59,445 nucleotides of DNA, taken from CAWJEL01 sp964647255 (GTDB lineage Bacteria; Chloroflexota; Anaerolineae; CG2-30-64-16). The translations under genes and the position numbers were made by a program. The notes beneath the pieces were generated by a model. It was not told where the DNA came from and searched no databases. It saw nothing but the letters and a program-made list of their open reading frames with translations. The stretch is from the NCBI GenBank assembly GCA_964647255.1, contig CAZYGI010000019.1, positions 1 through 59,445 on the forward strand, written 5' to 3'. This document shows, one piece after another, positions 7,801 through 16,505 of this stretch. The stretch's first letter is position 1. Every line of letters starts with the position of its first letter.

Positions 7801-8451
7801 TCAAGCAGCCGGCTTCAGCACCTTCGCGAATTCTTTCATGAACATCGGCTCGGGATAAGCCCCTTCGATGTGGACCGTCTCGTCAATCACGGTGCGCGGC
7901 ACGCCCATCACCTGGTAGTGGTTCGACAGCTCGGGAAACTCCATCGCCTCGACCATGTGCGCGGTGATCAGGTCGCTTTCCAGGGCCAATTGATACGCAA
8001 GCAGCACGGCTTGCGGGCAGTACGGTCAGGTAGGGGTGATAAAGACCTGGATCTTAACCGGCTTCGTGAGCCGGGCGACCGCCTTCCGGGTGTCCGGCGA
8101 TAGGTGAGATTCGCCTTCCGCCACCAGCTTGATGCTCTCGATCAGGCTGCCGAACTCGTAGCCCGACGGGATGCCGAACATGCGGATGCCGTAGTCTTTC
8201 TTGCCCACGATGGCGACGCCCGGCGCCTTATCAATCCCCAGGCTTTCGGCCAGCGCCTGATCCCGATCGAGGTCATAGGCCTCCACCGCCACTTTCGGTG
8301 ACAGCGCCGCGACCTCCTGGATCAGCTCACGCGTCTCCTTGCAGTATTGGCAGTCGGTGGCCTGCGTGAAGACTTTGAACGTCACCGGCTCGGCGACGCC
8401 GGCCAGCGCAGCCCGCACTTCTTTGCGGATTGACTCGTTGAGTAATGCCAT
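7801..8451 (-). CDS. Two-domain glutaredoxin-like protein disulfide oxidoreductase, probable selenoprotein
   Basis: Read through one in-frame UGA at 8026-8028, this is a 216-residue protein with two thioredoxin/glutaredoxin-fold units, like the two-domain oxidoreductases of Pyrococcus. The first unit has an intact CQYC at residues 34-37. In the second, VFITPT is followed by UGA-Pro-Tyr-Cys, so the stop stands exactly where the first active-site cysteine belongs (residue 142), and the frame continues as normal family sequence to a stop at 7801. A hairpin just after the UGA fits a bacterial SECIS. The ATG has GAAGGGAG upstream. A pseudogene or sequencing error is the alternative. Confidence 0.8.
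7996..8015 (-). promoter_or_regulatory. Putative bacterial SECIS hairpin
   Basis: On the minus strand the UGA is followed after 10 bases by a perfect 7-bp stem (CGCAAGC with GCTTGCG) closing a 6-base loop, CGUGCU. The loop has a G in its second position and starts 17 bases after the UGA. As I recall the bacterial SECIS consensus, both fit it (short apical stem-loop, G in the first two loop positions, 16-37 bases from the UGA). Confidence 0.65.
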
Positions 8452-8567
8452 GTAGCGTTCTCCCTTCTACCGCGAAAAACCAGAACACAGACGACACAGA
8501 TGCGCCAGACGGATCTGACACTGACTTTGATGAAGGCGCAGGCGGGGACGTTACAGGCAGACGGCGG

Positions 8568-8597
8568 TTGTCCATTCTCGCCGGCGTGATGTAGAAT
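8568..8597 (+). promoter_or_regulatory. Putative promoter of the DMFase-beta-like gene
   Basis: TTGTCC at 8568-8573 and TAGAAT at 8592-8597 are separated by 18 bases and lie about 50 bases before the ATG at 8644. Confidence 0.4.
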
Positions 8598-8643
8598 GGC
8601 GGCATCACATGGTCGTGCGCCCGCGCGATCCTGGAGCAGTCCA

Positions 8644-10878
8644 ATGAAGCACAGAACCGTTTTCGCACTCACCCTCACGGCCGCGATTTTCGTGGCCTGG
8701 CTCGGCGTTCAGGCGTACCACGCGATGACCCGCCGCGTTGCCCCTGAGAGCGGCTGCCACACCGGGCAGCCGCCGGCCGATGAAGGTGTTCCACTTAGCC
8801 TCCCCGGCGATCTTGAAACCTATATGACTGAGTCAGATTCAGATGGCGGCTCCATTGCGGTGGGTGACGCGTCCGCTGCAGAATCCTCCAAGCCTACTGC
8901 GACGATTTGGGGATATGCCGGCGCCCAGAGCGTTCCGCAAGGCGGGACGATCAAACTGTACGTCTCAACGCGCGCGGCGACCTATGATCTGGTGATTTTC
9001 CGCTGGGGCGCCAACGGCCTCGAACAACAAGGCCGCGTGAACGGACTTCCTGGCTCCTGGAAGACCTGCCCGGAATCGCACAAGGGGTGCGGCTGGTCGG
9101 AATCATACGTCCTGACGATCCCGGCGGAGTGGCGGAGCGGCCTGTATATCGTCAAGCTCCTGACGCCCGGCGAGAGTCTCACCGGCCAGTACGGCGGCTG
9201 GATCTATTTCATCGTGCGCGCTGCCCAGCCCGGCAGCACTGCCCGGATTCTCTACATGGCGGGTGAGAACACCTGGCAGGCCTACAACTACACCCCGGAG
9301 GGCGGGCTGAGCTACTATCCCGATACGGCGGTCGGCCGGGGGCGGGCGTCTGTCCTGTCGTTTGATCGCCCCTACGGCGGGTGGGGCGTTTACATGTGCA
9401 ACCTGACCGGCACGTGTATGCCGCGGCGCAACTTGCCGTTGATCCAATGGTTGGAGCAGAACGGCTACGCGGTCGAGTATGCCAGCAATTACGATGTGCA
9501 CAGCATCCCCGATCTCCTGTCGCATTATCGCCTCTTCATCAACGACGCCCACGACGAATACTGGTCATGGGAGATGCGCGACCAGGTGGAGGGCTTCATC
9601 GCGCGGGGCGGCAACGCGGCCTTCTTCGGGTCGAACAACTCGTATTGGCAGGTTCGTTATGAAAACAACGGCCGCACCCTGGTCGGCTACAAGTATGAGG
9701 CGCACCGGGATCCGATCATGAAGGATGGGAACCCGGCGAACGACTACCTGGACACAACCAGTTTCTGCCTGGCGCCCGCGAGCCGGTGCGAGACCAGCAT
9801 GACGGGCGTCACCTATTGGAATGCCGGACGCGCCAAGCCGGCGCTGTGCGCACCCGGCCGGTGTTCAGGCGGTATGGTGGCGTGGTATCCCGATCACTGG
9901 GTGTGGGCGGGCACGGGCGTAAAGCCGGGACAGGTGTTTGGCGCGGAGGACCGCAACGGGGACACCGTCGGCATCGCCGCCATCGAAGTGGACGGCGCCT
10001 TGTTCTCGATGACGCCAGCCGGCCCACGGATCACCCAAAGCGCGATCAACCAGGGCACGCCGCCGACCTTCCAGGTCCTCGGCACGATGGCGGCTTCGGT
10101 GGGCACGGGCGGCACGATGGGCGTGTACACCAACACGATGGGGGCGACCGTCTGGGCGTCGGGCACGTGGGACTGGTCTATGGTCGGCCTGGCCGCGCAT
10201 AATCCGATCGTCGAGCGGGTGACCCGCAATGTGCTGGATCATCTGTTGGCCGGCGAGCTGCCTGGGCCGGAGCCCACGGCCACTGCCACCGTCCCCCCGG
10301 ATTCCAACGGCGATCCGACGGTCACGCCGACGCCGACGCCGACCGAGGTGGCCTGTGTGCCGGGGACGATCACCGTCACCCCGGACCTGGATACCTACAT
10401 CCGCAAAGGAGCCGCGACGCGGCCGGACGATAACGCTGCTGCGGCGGCCAAGCGGGTGCGTGCAGCCGATTACTACCCGGTCTACAAGGCCCTGGTGCGC
10501 TTCGATCTGTCCGCGCTGCCGGCCACCGCTCACGTGAGCCGGGCGCGCCTGCGGCTGGAGCTGCAAGAATGGGATGGCTCGTCTCAGCTCACCGTGGCGG
10601 TCCTGGCGCGCGCGTTTGACGCCACGGCCACCTGGACCCAGGCCAGCGCGGCCGCGGCCTGGCGCGCGGCGGGGGCCAGCGGCGCCGGGACAGATTACCG
10701 GCTGCCGATCGTGCGGAGCAAGACCGTTTGGGGAACGAACACGATAGATGTGACCGCGTTGCTGTCCCAGGGGGCGCCTGACGGCTTTCTGCTGTCTGCC
10801 AGCGGCGGCGGCGCCGGCTTCGCCTCCAGCGAAAGCGCGGCCCCGCCTGGGCTGGTAGTGGAATACACCTGCGACTGA
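8644..10878 (+). CDS. Secreted protein with DMFase beta-subunit-like domain and DNRLRE domain
   Basis: A 744-residue exported protein. An N-terminal hydrophobic segment (about residues 5-25) acts as signal or anchor. An Ig-like beta region (about 75-190) follows, then a domain like the C-terminal part of the N,N-dimethylformamidase large subunit (about 197-540; MAGENTWQAYNY, SFDRPYGG, HDEYWSWEMRD, FGSNNSYWQVRYE). A Pro/Thr linker leads to a C-terminal DNRLRE-type domain (about 580-744; YIRKG, ALVRFDLSALP), a module usual in extracellular proteins. Function on the cell surface is unknown; amidase activity is not proven. The ATG at 8644 has GGAG upstream and precedes the signal peptide. Confidence 0.75.
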   Translation: MKHRTVFALTLTAAIFVAWLGVQAYHAMTRRVAPESGCHTGQPPADEGVPLSLPGDLETYMTESDSDGGSIAVGDASAAESSKPTATIWGYAGAQSVPQGGTIKLYVSTRAATYDLVIFRWGANGLEQQGRVNGLPGSWKTCPESHKGCGWSESYVLTIPAEWRSGLYIVKLLTPGESLTGQYGGWIYFIVRAAQPGSTARILYMAGENTWQAYNYTPEGGLSYYPDTAVGRGRASVLSFDRPYGGWGVYMCNLTGTCMPRRNLPLIQWLEQNGYAVEYASNYDVHSIPDLLSHYRLFINDAHDEYWSWEMRDQVEGFIARGGNAAFFGSNNSYWQVRYENNGRTLVGYKYEAHRDPIMKDGNPANDYLDTTSFCLAPASRCETSMTGVTYWNAGRAKPALCAPGRCSGGMVAWYPDHWVWAGTGVKPGQVFGAEDRNGDTVGIAAIEVDGALFSMTPAGPRITQSAINQGTPPTFQVLGTMAASVGTGGTMGVYTNTMGATVWASGTWDWSMVGLAAHNPIVERVTRNVLDHLLAGELPGPEPTATATVPPDSNGDPTVTPTPTPTEVACVPGTITVTPDLDTYIRKGAATRPDDNAAAAAKRVRAADYYPVYKALVRFDLSALPATAHVSRARLRLELQEWDGSSQLTVAVLARAFDATATWTQASAAAAWRAAGASGAGTDYRLPIVRSKTVWGTNTIDVTALLSQGAPDGFLLSASGGGAGFASSESAAPPGLVVEYTCD

Positions 10879-10950
10879 CGAACGATAGCGGCCTGCTGAT
10901 CAGATTCTGCGGCAGCCCGCCCGGCGCTTTTTCGGATGATGACAAACGTG

Positions 10951-12006
10951 TTATGAGGCGGTTGGATGTTGCCGCCGCATGACGTCCAGCAGCTTCGGCA
11001 TGGCAACGGTGTAGCCCCAGTAGGTGGCCCGGTTCGTTGGATAATCCCAGGCGCCGATCCACGACGTGAATTCACCGCCGAAGCCCTGCTTGAAGCGATA
11101 GACGCCCCACATCGGGTCGCTTTCGTCCAAGACGTCCGGCGCGCCCCACCAGTCATAGCGCGTGCAGCCGGCCGTTTTGGCCCAGCGCATCGCCGCCCAT
11201 TGCAGCGCGTGGTTCGGCATCAGGTCGCGGCCCTGGCTGGTGGACGCGCCGTAGAAGTACCAGGCGGTCGGCCCGAAGCGGAACAGGAACAGCCCCGCGA
11301 CCGGCTCGCCCGCCACCTCGGCCAGCAGGATGTGCCCCAGGCCGTCCGCCAGGAAGCGCGCCCAGATCGCGCGGTAGTAGCTGAACGGCCGCACCAGGAA
11401 GCCATCGCGACCGCCGGTCTCGGCGTACATCGCGTAGAACGCCGGCAGGTCGGTCGCGGTCCCGGCCCGGACGACAACGCCTTTGCGCTCGGCCAGGCGG
11501 ATGTTGTAGCGCCACTTGGGCTTCATCGCGGCCAGCAGATCGTCCTCGGCCGGCGCCAGATCGCTGATGACGGTGTTGCGATACTGGATCTGCTCGCCGG
11601 AGAAGCGCCAGCCGCGGCGCGTCAGCGCTGCGACCACTGCTTCACCCACCGGAGAATCGGCCCGCACATTGGGGTCAATCTTGACGAAAATTGCGCCCGC
11701 GCGCCGCGCTTCTGTCTCGATGCGCTCCAGCACGGCCTCAGCCAGCGGCGCGTCCGCCCAGTCGAGGAGCGGGCCCTTGGGCGTGTAGGCGACGGCGATG
11801 GGCAAGCGCGCAGCCAGGCGGCGGATCAGCAGCGCAGCCGCCGCGACCGGCCGCTCGCCCTGCCGCCACACCAACCGCCGCGCACGCCAGCCGGTCTGCG
11901 CCTTCGTCTCGCCCCAGGCCCAACTTTGCAGGATGTGCGGTGAAGGTAGCTCCAGCAAGGCGCCATCCCAATCGGGTCGCGTGGTGATTTCTGCGATCGA
12001 GAACAT
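10951..12006 (-). CDS. FemAB-like aminoacyl/peptidyl transferase, copy 2
   Basis: A 351-residue protein of the FemAB family, which has two GNAT-like halves and in other bacteria adds amino acids from aminoacyl-tRNA to cell-wall precursors. MKPKWRYNIRLAERKG, MPNHALQWAAMRWA and WGVYRFKQGFGG match the neighbouring copy at 12032-13180 nearly word for word, so the two arose by duplication. The ATG at 12004-12006 has a GGAG-type site; an in-frame start at 12228 would run into the upstream gene. It lies 25 bases after the first copy, in the same operon. The acceptor molecule is unknown. Confidence 0.85.
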   Translation of the reverse strand: MFSIAEITTRPDWDGALLELPSPHILQSWAWGETKAQTGWRARRLVWRQGERPVAAAALLIRRLAARLPIAVAYTPKGPLLDWADAPLAEAVLERIETEARRAGAIFVKIDPNVRADSPVGEAVVAALTRRGWRFSGEQIQYRNTVISDLAPAEDDLLAAMKPKWRYNIRLAERKGVVVRAGTATDLPAFYAMYAETGGRDGFLVRPFSYYRAIWARFLADGLGHILLAEVAGEPVAGLFLFRFGPTAWYFYGASTSQGRDLMPNHALQWAAMRWAKTAGCTRYDWWGAPDVLDESDPMWGVYRFKQGFGGEFTSWIGAWDYPTNRATYWGYTVAMPKLLDVMRRQHPTAS

Positions 12007-12031
12007 GTGTCTCCGATAACGTTCCGATGTT

Positions 12032-13180
12032 CTAACGTTCCAACGCTCTGACGCGCAACGCCAGCTTATACAATGCATACCCTGGCACCGATAACGGCAT
12101 ATCCCACGCGCCGGTGTAGCGCACGATCTGACCGCCGAAGCCCTGCTTGAACCGGTAGACGCCCCACAGCCCGCCCTCACCCCAGCTCTCCGGCTCGGCG
12201 TAGGCGTCCGGGTGCGCGCCCACCTCATCGGGGATGCCCCACAGATCGTAGAGCGTGCAGCCGCGCGCCCTGGCCCAGCGCATGGCGGCCCATTGCAGCG
12301 CGTGATTCGGCATCACGTTGCGACCTTCATCGGCTGACGCGCCCCACATGTACCACGCGCGTTTCCCCAGGGCGAAGACGGCGATCGCGGCCAGGAGCGC
12401 GCCCTCGTGCTCGGCGAGCAGCCAGGTCATCAAGCCCGCGGGCTGAAAGATGTCGGTCGCCGCGGCGTGGTAGGCGGCGTTGTGCACACCGAAGCCGTCT
12501 CGCTCGCCGGTCACATCCATCAGCCGTTGGATGGCCGGCAGGTCTGCGGCGGCGCCCTCGCGCACGGTCACGCCCTTGCGCTCAGCCAGGCGCACGTTGT
12601 AGCGCCACTTGGGTTTCATCCGCGCCAGGATCGCCTCGTCATCCGCAGCCAGGTCAAGGTGGATGGTGCTGAGCGGCTGGACGCGCTGCGGGCTGCGGGT
12701 GAAGCCGTAGCTCGTCAGTGACGCGGCCACTTCCGGCGTGTCCGGCAGCTCCGGCTCGATCTTGAGCAGTGCAGCGTGCTGCTTCATTCCGAACTCGCGC
12801 GCCATGGTGATCACCGCGCGGGCCTGATCGGCCGCGGCCCAATCCACCACCGGACCTTTAGGGATGTATGCCAGCTTCTGGCCCCACGGCAGGCGGCGAT
12901 AGAGCAGGCTGGCGCCGCCCAGGATTGGCGCGTCCGGGCTGGGGATCGTCCGCAAGACCGCGCGGTCGCCGGTCCAGCCGAACATGGCCTTGAGCGCCGC
13001 CCAGCGCGCGGTCTGGAGGAGGTGCCCGTTAGGGTGCGCGGCAACGAAGCCATCCCACGCGGCATCCGCGCTGACCGATTCGCCCGGCCGGTGGCTCGAG
13101 CGGTCGGTGACCCAGACGTGCTTCGGCTCCGGCAGCCCGACTTCGAGCGCGGCGAGACGTTGCTGTAGATCGTTTCCCAT
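12032..13180 (-). CDS. FemAB-like aminoacyl/peptidyl transferase, copy 1
   Basis: A 382-residue FemAB-family protein and first gene of a two-gene minus-strand operon. It has the paired GNAT-like layout and the shared blocks MKPKWRYNVRLAERKG, MPNHALQWAAMRWA and WGVYRFKQGFGG. Compared with its neighbour it has an extra N-terminal stretch of about 30 residues and an insertion before the last block (GAHPDAYAEPESWGEGG). FemAB enzymes build peptidoglycan cross-bridges in Firmicutes; in this lineage the product could be cell-wall or capsule related. A TATAAT at 13233-13238 on this strand may drive it. Confidence 0.85.
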   Translation of the reverse strand: MGNDLQQRLAALEVGLPEPKHVWVTDRSSHRPGESVSADAAWDGFVAAHPNGHLLQTARWAALKAMFGWTGDRAVLRTIPSPDAPILGGASLLYRRLPWGQKLAYIPKGPVVDWAAADQARAVITMAREFGMKQHAALLKIEPELPDTPEVAASLTSYGFTRSPQRVQPLSTIHLDLAADDEAILARMKPKWRYNVRLAERKGVTVREGAAADLPAIQRLMDVTGERDGFGVHNAAYHAAATDIFQPAGLMTWLLAEHEGALLAAIAVFALGKRAWYMWGASADEGRNVMPNHALQWAAMRWARARGCTLYDLWGIPDEVGAHPDAYAEPESWGEGGLWGVYRFKQGFGGQIVRYTGAWDMPLSVPGYALYKLALRVRALER

Positions 13181-13232
13181 GCAAACTCACATTCGGGTAC
13201 TGCCTGGAACGGCGTGTCAATCTTGGCAGGGC

Positions 13233-13238
13233 ATTATA
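13233..13238 (-). promoter_or_regulatory. Putative -10 box for the FemAB operon
   Basis: TATAAT on the minus strand, 53 bases upstream of the ATG at 13180. No good -35 hexamer is evident. Confidence 0.3.
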
Positions 13239-13282
13239 CCGTCTTGCCATCGTTTTCAGGAAAAACGGGTTTGCGAAAGAGA

Positions 13283-13311
13283 TTGACACCCTCTTCCCTG
13301 CATGCTATCAT
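13283..13311 (+). promoter_or_regulatory. Promoter of the Tudor-tail protein gene
   Basis: TTGACA at 13283-13288, 17 bases, then TATCAT at 13306-13311 preceded by TGC (extended -10). It lies 67 bases before the ATG at 13378 and is divergent from the FemAB operon. Confidence 0.65.
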
Positions 13312-13377
13312 CCGCGTTAGATCGGCGCCGGGCGCTCTAGGAAGGGCATCCGGCATACCTCTGGTCGGTGGAGCGAT

Positions 13378-14106
13378 ATGCAGGCAAATCTGGTGAACGG
13401 CTGGCGCGAGGTGCTCGCGCGCGTTTTCGATGGTTTCGAGACGGAATACGGCGTTTCCCCGGAGTGGTTGGTGAACCCCGAGACGAATCGGCGCCTGAAA
13501 CTGGACTACCTTTTCCCCGCAGTCAGCGTGGCAGTGCGTTTTATCGGGCTGGAAGGCGGCCAGCGTCGGAGCCGCAAGAGCGATGAGGAAGTGCTATTGG
13601 AGGCGGAGCGCGAGCGTTGGCGCGCTGAAATCTGCCGCAAGCACGGCGTCGTGCTGGTGAGCATTGATCCGGACGGCGAGCCGCGCGTGGCCCTCCGCAG
13701 CCTGGAGATGGGACTGGCGCGGGCCGCCGCGTTGCTGGCGCAAAACCCGGCAACACCCCACGCAGTCAAACAGAAACTGATGCCGCAGCTCAGCCTGGCG
13801 CGGCGGCGGGCCGGAGAGTTTACCACCAAGCTGAACCCGCCGGAGAAGCTCAATATTTACGCCGAGATGTGGTGGGATCGGCAGGCGAACTTGTCCGCAC
13901 AAGCCGCAACGCAGCCCAAACGGCCGGACGGCCCGCGGCCCTCGTATCGCGTCGGCATGGAGGTCGAGCATGCCCGTTTCGGCCCCGGCGTCATCACGGC
14001 GATCGAGCCGGATGGCGGCGACATGAAGATCACCGTGGACTTCCCTGGCGCCGGAGTGCGCTCGTTCCTGGCGAGCCTGGTGGCGGAGAAGCTGCAGCCG
14101 GTTTGA
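13378..14106 (+). CDS. Unknown protein with PcrA/UvrD-like C-terminal Tudor domain
   Basis: A 242-residue protein I cannot name. The last 55 residues (VGMEVEHARFGPGVI, then DFPGAGVRSFLASLVAEKL) match the Tudor-like tail of PcrA/UvrD helicases that contacts RNA polymerase, here without any helicase. Residues 40-100 (LKLDYLFP, VAVRFIGLEGG, RWRAEICRKHGVVLVSIDP) look like a restriction-endonuclease-like core of the Vsr/DUF559 kind: Asp at 43 is in place, but the second acidic residue appears replaced by Arg54. A helical middle (105-160) links them. A strong promoter and GGTGGAG site precede it; it is transcribed alone. Confidence 0.6.
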   Translation: MQANLVNGWREVLARVFDGFETEYGVSPEWLVNPETNRRLKLDYLFPAVSVAVRFIGLEGGQRRSRKSDEEVLLEAERERWRAEICRKHGVVLVSIDPDGEPRVALRSLEMGLARAAALLAQNPATPHAVKQKLMPQLSLARRRAGEFTTKLNPPEKLNIYAEMWWDRQANLSAQAATQPKRPDGPRPSYRVGMEVEHARFGPGVITAIEPDGGDMKITVDFPGAGVRSFLASLVAEKLQPV

Positions 14107-14292
14107 AAAATGGCGCGCAGATCGCGCTGATGCCTCTGATAGATTCGCTGAGGGCCTTTGCGTCCGACAGAACATGGCAGCCATCGTCAGATATCTGTCG
14201 CCCTGCCGTCAAGCCGGCTCACATCCCAGGTGTACAATTGGCTTCGTGTGCAGATGATGCTGTGCCACCCTTTTTCCCGGGCGAGGTGAGCC

Positions 14293-15069
14293 ATGAACCG
14301 TACCCGATCCATCTTTTTTCTGTTCCTTGCGGTCTATCTCATCGTGATCGCGGCCGCACTCCTATTGAAGATCGCCAGCGTGGATTTTCTGCGCGGGCTG
14401 TTTGTCGCCAGCACGATTTTTTCCGTCGGGGTTGTCGGGCTCGACTTTCTGGGCGTGCTGGGCGGACACCACCAGGGTGACACCGCCGGCGATGTCACGG
14501 CCGGGCATCTCGGCGGCGACCATGCCGGCGACATGGGCGCCATCCACGGTGACGCGGGCCATGTCGGCGCCGATCATGCCGGCGATTTGAGCGGCACGCA
14601 CGCGGGTGCGGCGCATCCCGATGCGGCGCAGGCGAACGCGTCGCATGCGTCCGAGCAGCAGAGCGCCGCGGCCCCGGTCCTCTCCGCGTTGATGGTCCTC
14701 CGCCTGTTTGTTTACTTCTGCCTGGGCTTTGGCCCGATGGGCTGGGCTGCATTGTCCACCGGCCGCGCTGCGCTGGCGAGCCTGTTAATTGCGACGCCGG
14801 TTGGGCTGGCTGCGGTCTTTCTGGCCCAGGCCTTCTTCCGTCTCCAGCGGCGAGACACCGATTCGCAGGTGCATGGCGCGGAGCTGGTGGGGCAGCGCGG
14901 CCGGGTGCTCGTCCCGCTGGATGACAAAACTATGGGCCGGGTGCGCATCCAGGTGGGGCCGGTGGTGGTTGAGCAGTACGCGCTGGCGGCGAGACCGGGC
15001 ACTGCGTTCGACAAGGGTGCCGAAGTGATGGTAGCGTCTGTCACGGACGAGTGCGTGTATGTCCAATAG
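14293..15069 (+). CDS. NfeD-like membrane protein with His/Gly/Asp-rich loop
   Basis: A 258-residue membrane protein, first gene of a flotillin operon. Two transmembrane segments (about 8-27 and 33-55) are followed by a long Gly/Asp/His/Ala-rich stretch (about 57-125) made of irregular GDHAG-like units with some ten histidines. Two more membrane segments (about 128-150 and 155-177) and a C-terminal beta domain (about 190-258) resembling the OB-fold of NfeD proteins follow. NfeD proteins are encoded next to flotillins or stomatins and help build membrane microdomains. The His-rich loop could bind metal; that is inference. AGGTGAGCC lies before the ATG. Confidence 0.65.
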   Translation: MNRTRSIFFLFLAVYLIVIAAALLLKIASVDFLRGLFVASTIFSVGVVGLDFLGVLGGHHQGDTAGDVTAGHLGGDHAGDMGAIHGDAGHVGADHAGDLSGTHAGAAHPDAAQANASHASEQQSAAAPVLSALMVLRLFVYFCLGFGPMGWAALSTGRAALASLLIATPVGLAAVFLAQAFFRLQRRDTDSQVHGAELVGQRGRVLVPLDDKTMGRVRIQVGPVVVEQYALAARPGTAFDKGAEVMVASVTDECVYVQ

Positions 15070-15087
15070 CGAAAGGAGTCGCGTCTT

Positions 15088-16503
15088 ATGTTTGGCTTAG
15101 ATTCATGGACGACCGGTATGGCGGGCGGCATCCTGGCCCTGGCGATCTTCGTCCTGGTCCTGGCGCTGTTTCGCTCCCTGATTCGGGTCTGCCCGTCCGA
15201 TCATATCCTGGTGGTGACGGGCGGAACCGAGACCGAGGTCGGCGGCCGCAAGTACGGGTTCCGCATCCAGAAAGGCGGCTGGACGGTGGTTATTCCGTTC
15301 ATTCAGACCGCGCAGACGATTGACCTGTCCATCTTGCCGATCAACGTGCGGGTGGAAGGCGTGAACTCGGCCAACGGCATCAACGTCGGCGCGGATGCCA
15401 CCGCGTGCGTGTGCGTGGATGACACGAACGAAGAACTGCTCTACAACGCGGTGCAGCAGCTCTTGGGCAAATCGCGCAAGCAGATTCAGGAGCAGATTCA
15501 GCAGACGATGATCGGGAACTTCCGCGCCGCGCTGAACAAGACGACTCCGCTTCAGGCGATCGGCATGGAGGAGAGCGCCGAAGAGAGCTCCCTCAGCGAC
15601 CTGGCGCCTGCTGGGAACACAGCAGGCGCGGCCGTTAACGCCGCGGCGGGATCGCTGCGCAGCGCCGACGCCGGAGATGAGGGCGAACGCGCCAACTTCC
15701 GCAAGGTGCTGTTGGATGACTGCCAATCCGACTTGAGTGCGTTCGGGATGCAGGTGGTGTCGGTCTCGCTCCAGCGTATCTGGGACACCTCGAACTATAT
15801 CGCCAATCTGGCGAACAAGACCCTCTCGCGCAAGCGACAGGAAGTCGAGATCGAGGAGGCCCGGCTGCGCGCCCGCGCCGAGCGCGCTGAGTCGGATGCA
15901 GCCCGGCGCATGACGGTGGCCGAGAGCCGCGCCAACGAGCGGATCCTGGCCGCGCAGCAGGAGGTCGAGCTCTTCCGCCGCCAGCGCGAGGCTGAGGTGC
16001 GCCGGGCGCAGCTCGAGGCCGACAGCGGCATCTCGCAGGCGAAGAACTCCGGCCAGCGGCAGGTGGAGGAGATGCGCGCCGAGCTGCAAACGCTCAAGAA
16101 CCAGTCCGAGGTGACGATTGCCGCCGAGTCGAACCGCCTCACAGCCGAGCTGATCGCCGCGGGGCAGGGGGAGGCCGTGCAGATCGTCCAGCAGGTGCGC
16201 AACGATCTCTTGCAGCAGAAAGTCGGGTTGCTGGCGCAGAGCGGCGACACCGGCAAGGTGGCCCTGTTCATCGCCCAGTTGCCGAAGCTGTTCGAGGCGT
16301 ATCGTCTCTACGCCAGCGAACAGAAGGTGGATAACCTGCTGGTGCTGAACGAGGACGAGGGCTTCAACGCCGCGGCCAACCGCGGGCCGGCTGCGCTGGT
16401 GGACTTCCTCAATCGGCTGGAGGCGGGCTTCGGCATCAGCGTCAAAGGGCTGCTCTCCGGGACAAGCATCCCGGCGGCAACCCCGGCGGCAAAGGAGGCA
16501 TGA
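15088..16503 (+). CDS. Flotillin-like SPFH-domain protein 1
   Basis: A 471-residue flotillin-like scaffold protein. One N-terminal membrane segment (about 12-31) is followed by the SPFH/band 7 domain (about 33-250). This is interrupted at about residues 155-205 by an Ala/Gly/Ser-rich insertion. A long charged coiled coil (about 260-390, rich in Glu, Arg and Ala) follows and then a Pro/Ala-rich tail. Flotillins form oligomers at the membrane and organise microdomains. It sits 18 bases after the NfeD-like gene and is coupled to the second flotillin gene, a common trio. Confidence 0.85.
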   Translation: MFGLDSWTTGMAGGILALAIFVLVLALFRSLIRVCPSDHILVVTGGTETEVGGRKYGFRIQKGGWTVVIPFIQTAQTIDLSILPINVRVEGVNSANGINVGADATACVCVDDTNEELLYNAVQQLLGKSRKQIQEQIQQTMIGNFRAALNKTTPLQAIGMEESAEESSLSDLAPAGNTAGAAVNAAAGSLRSADAGDEGERANFRKVLLDDCQSDLSAFGMQVVSVSLQRIWDTSNYIANLANKTLSRKRQEVEIEEARLRARAERAESDAARRMTVAESRANERILAAQQEVELFRRQREAEVRRAQLEADSGISQAKNSGQRQVEEMRAELQTLKNQSEVTIAAESNRLTAELIAAGQGEAVQIVQQVRNDLLQQKVGLLAQSGDTGKVALFIAQLPKLFEAYRLYASEQKVDNLLVLNEDEGFNAAANRGPAALVDFLNRLEAGFGISVKGLLSGTSIPAATPAAKEA

Positions 16504-16505
16504 AG

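Noticed and set aside
8001..8030. Treating the glutaredoxin-like gene as a frameshifted pseudogene
   Set aside because: The frame is the same on both sides of the UGA, the stop replaces precisely the catalytic cysteine, and a fitting hairpin follows. Decay would not favour that codon.
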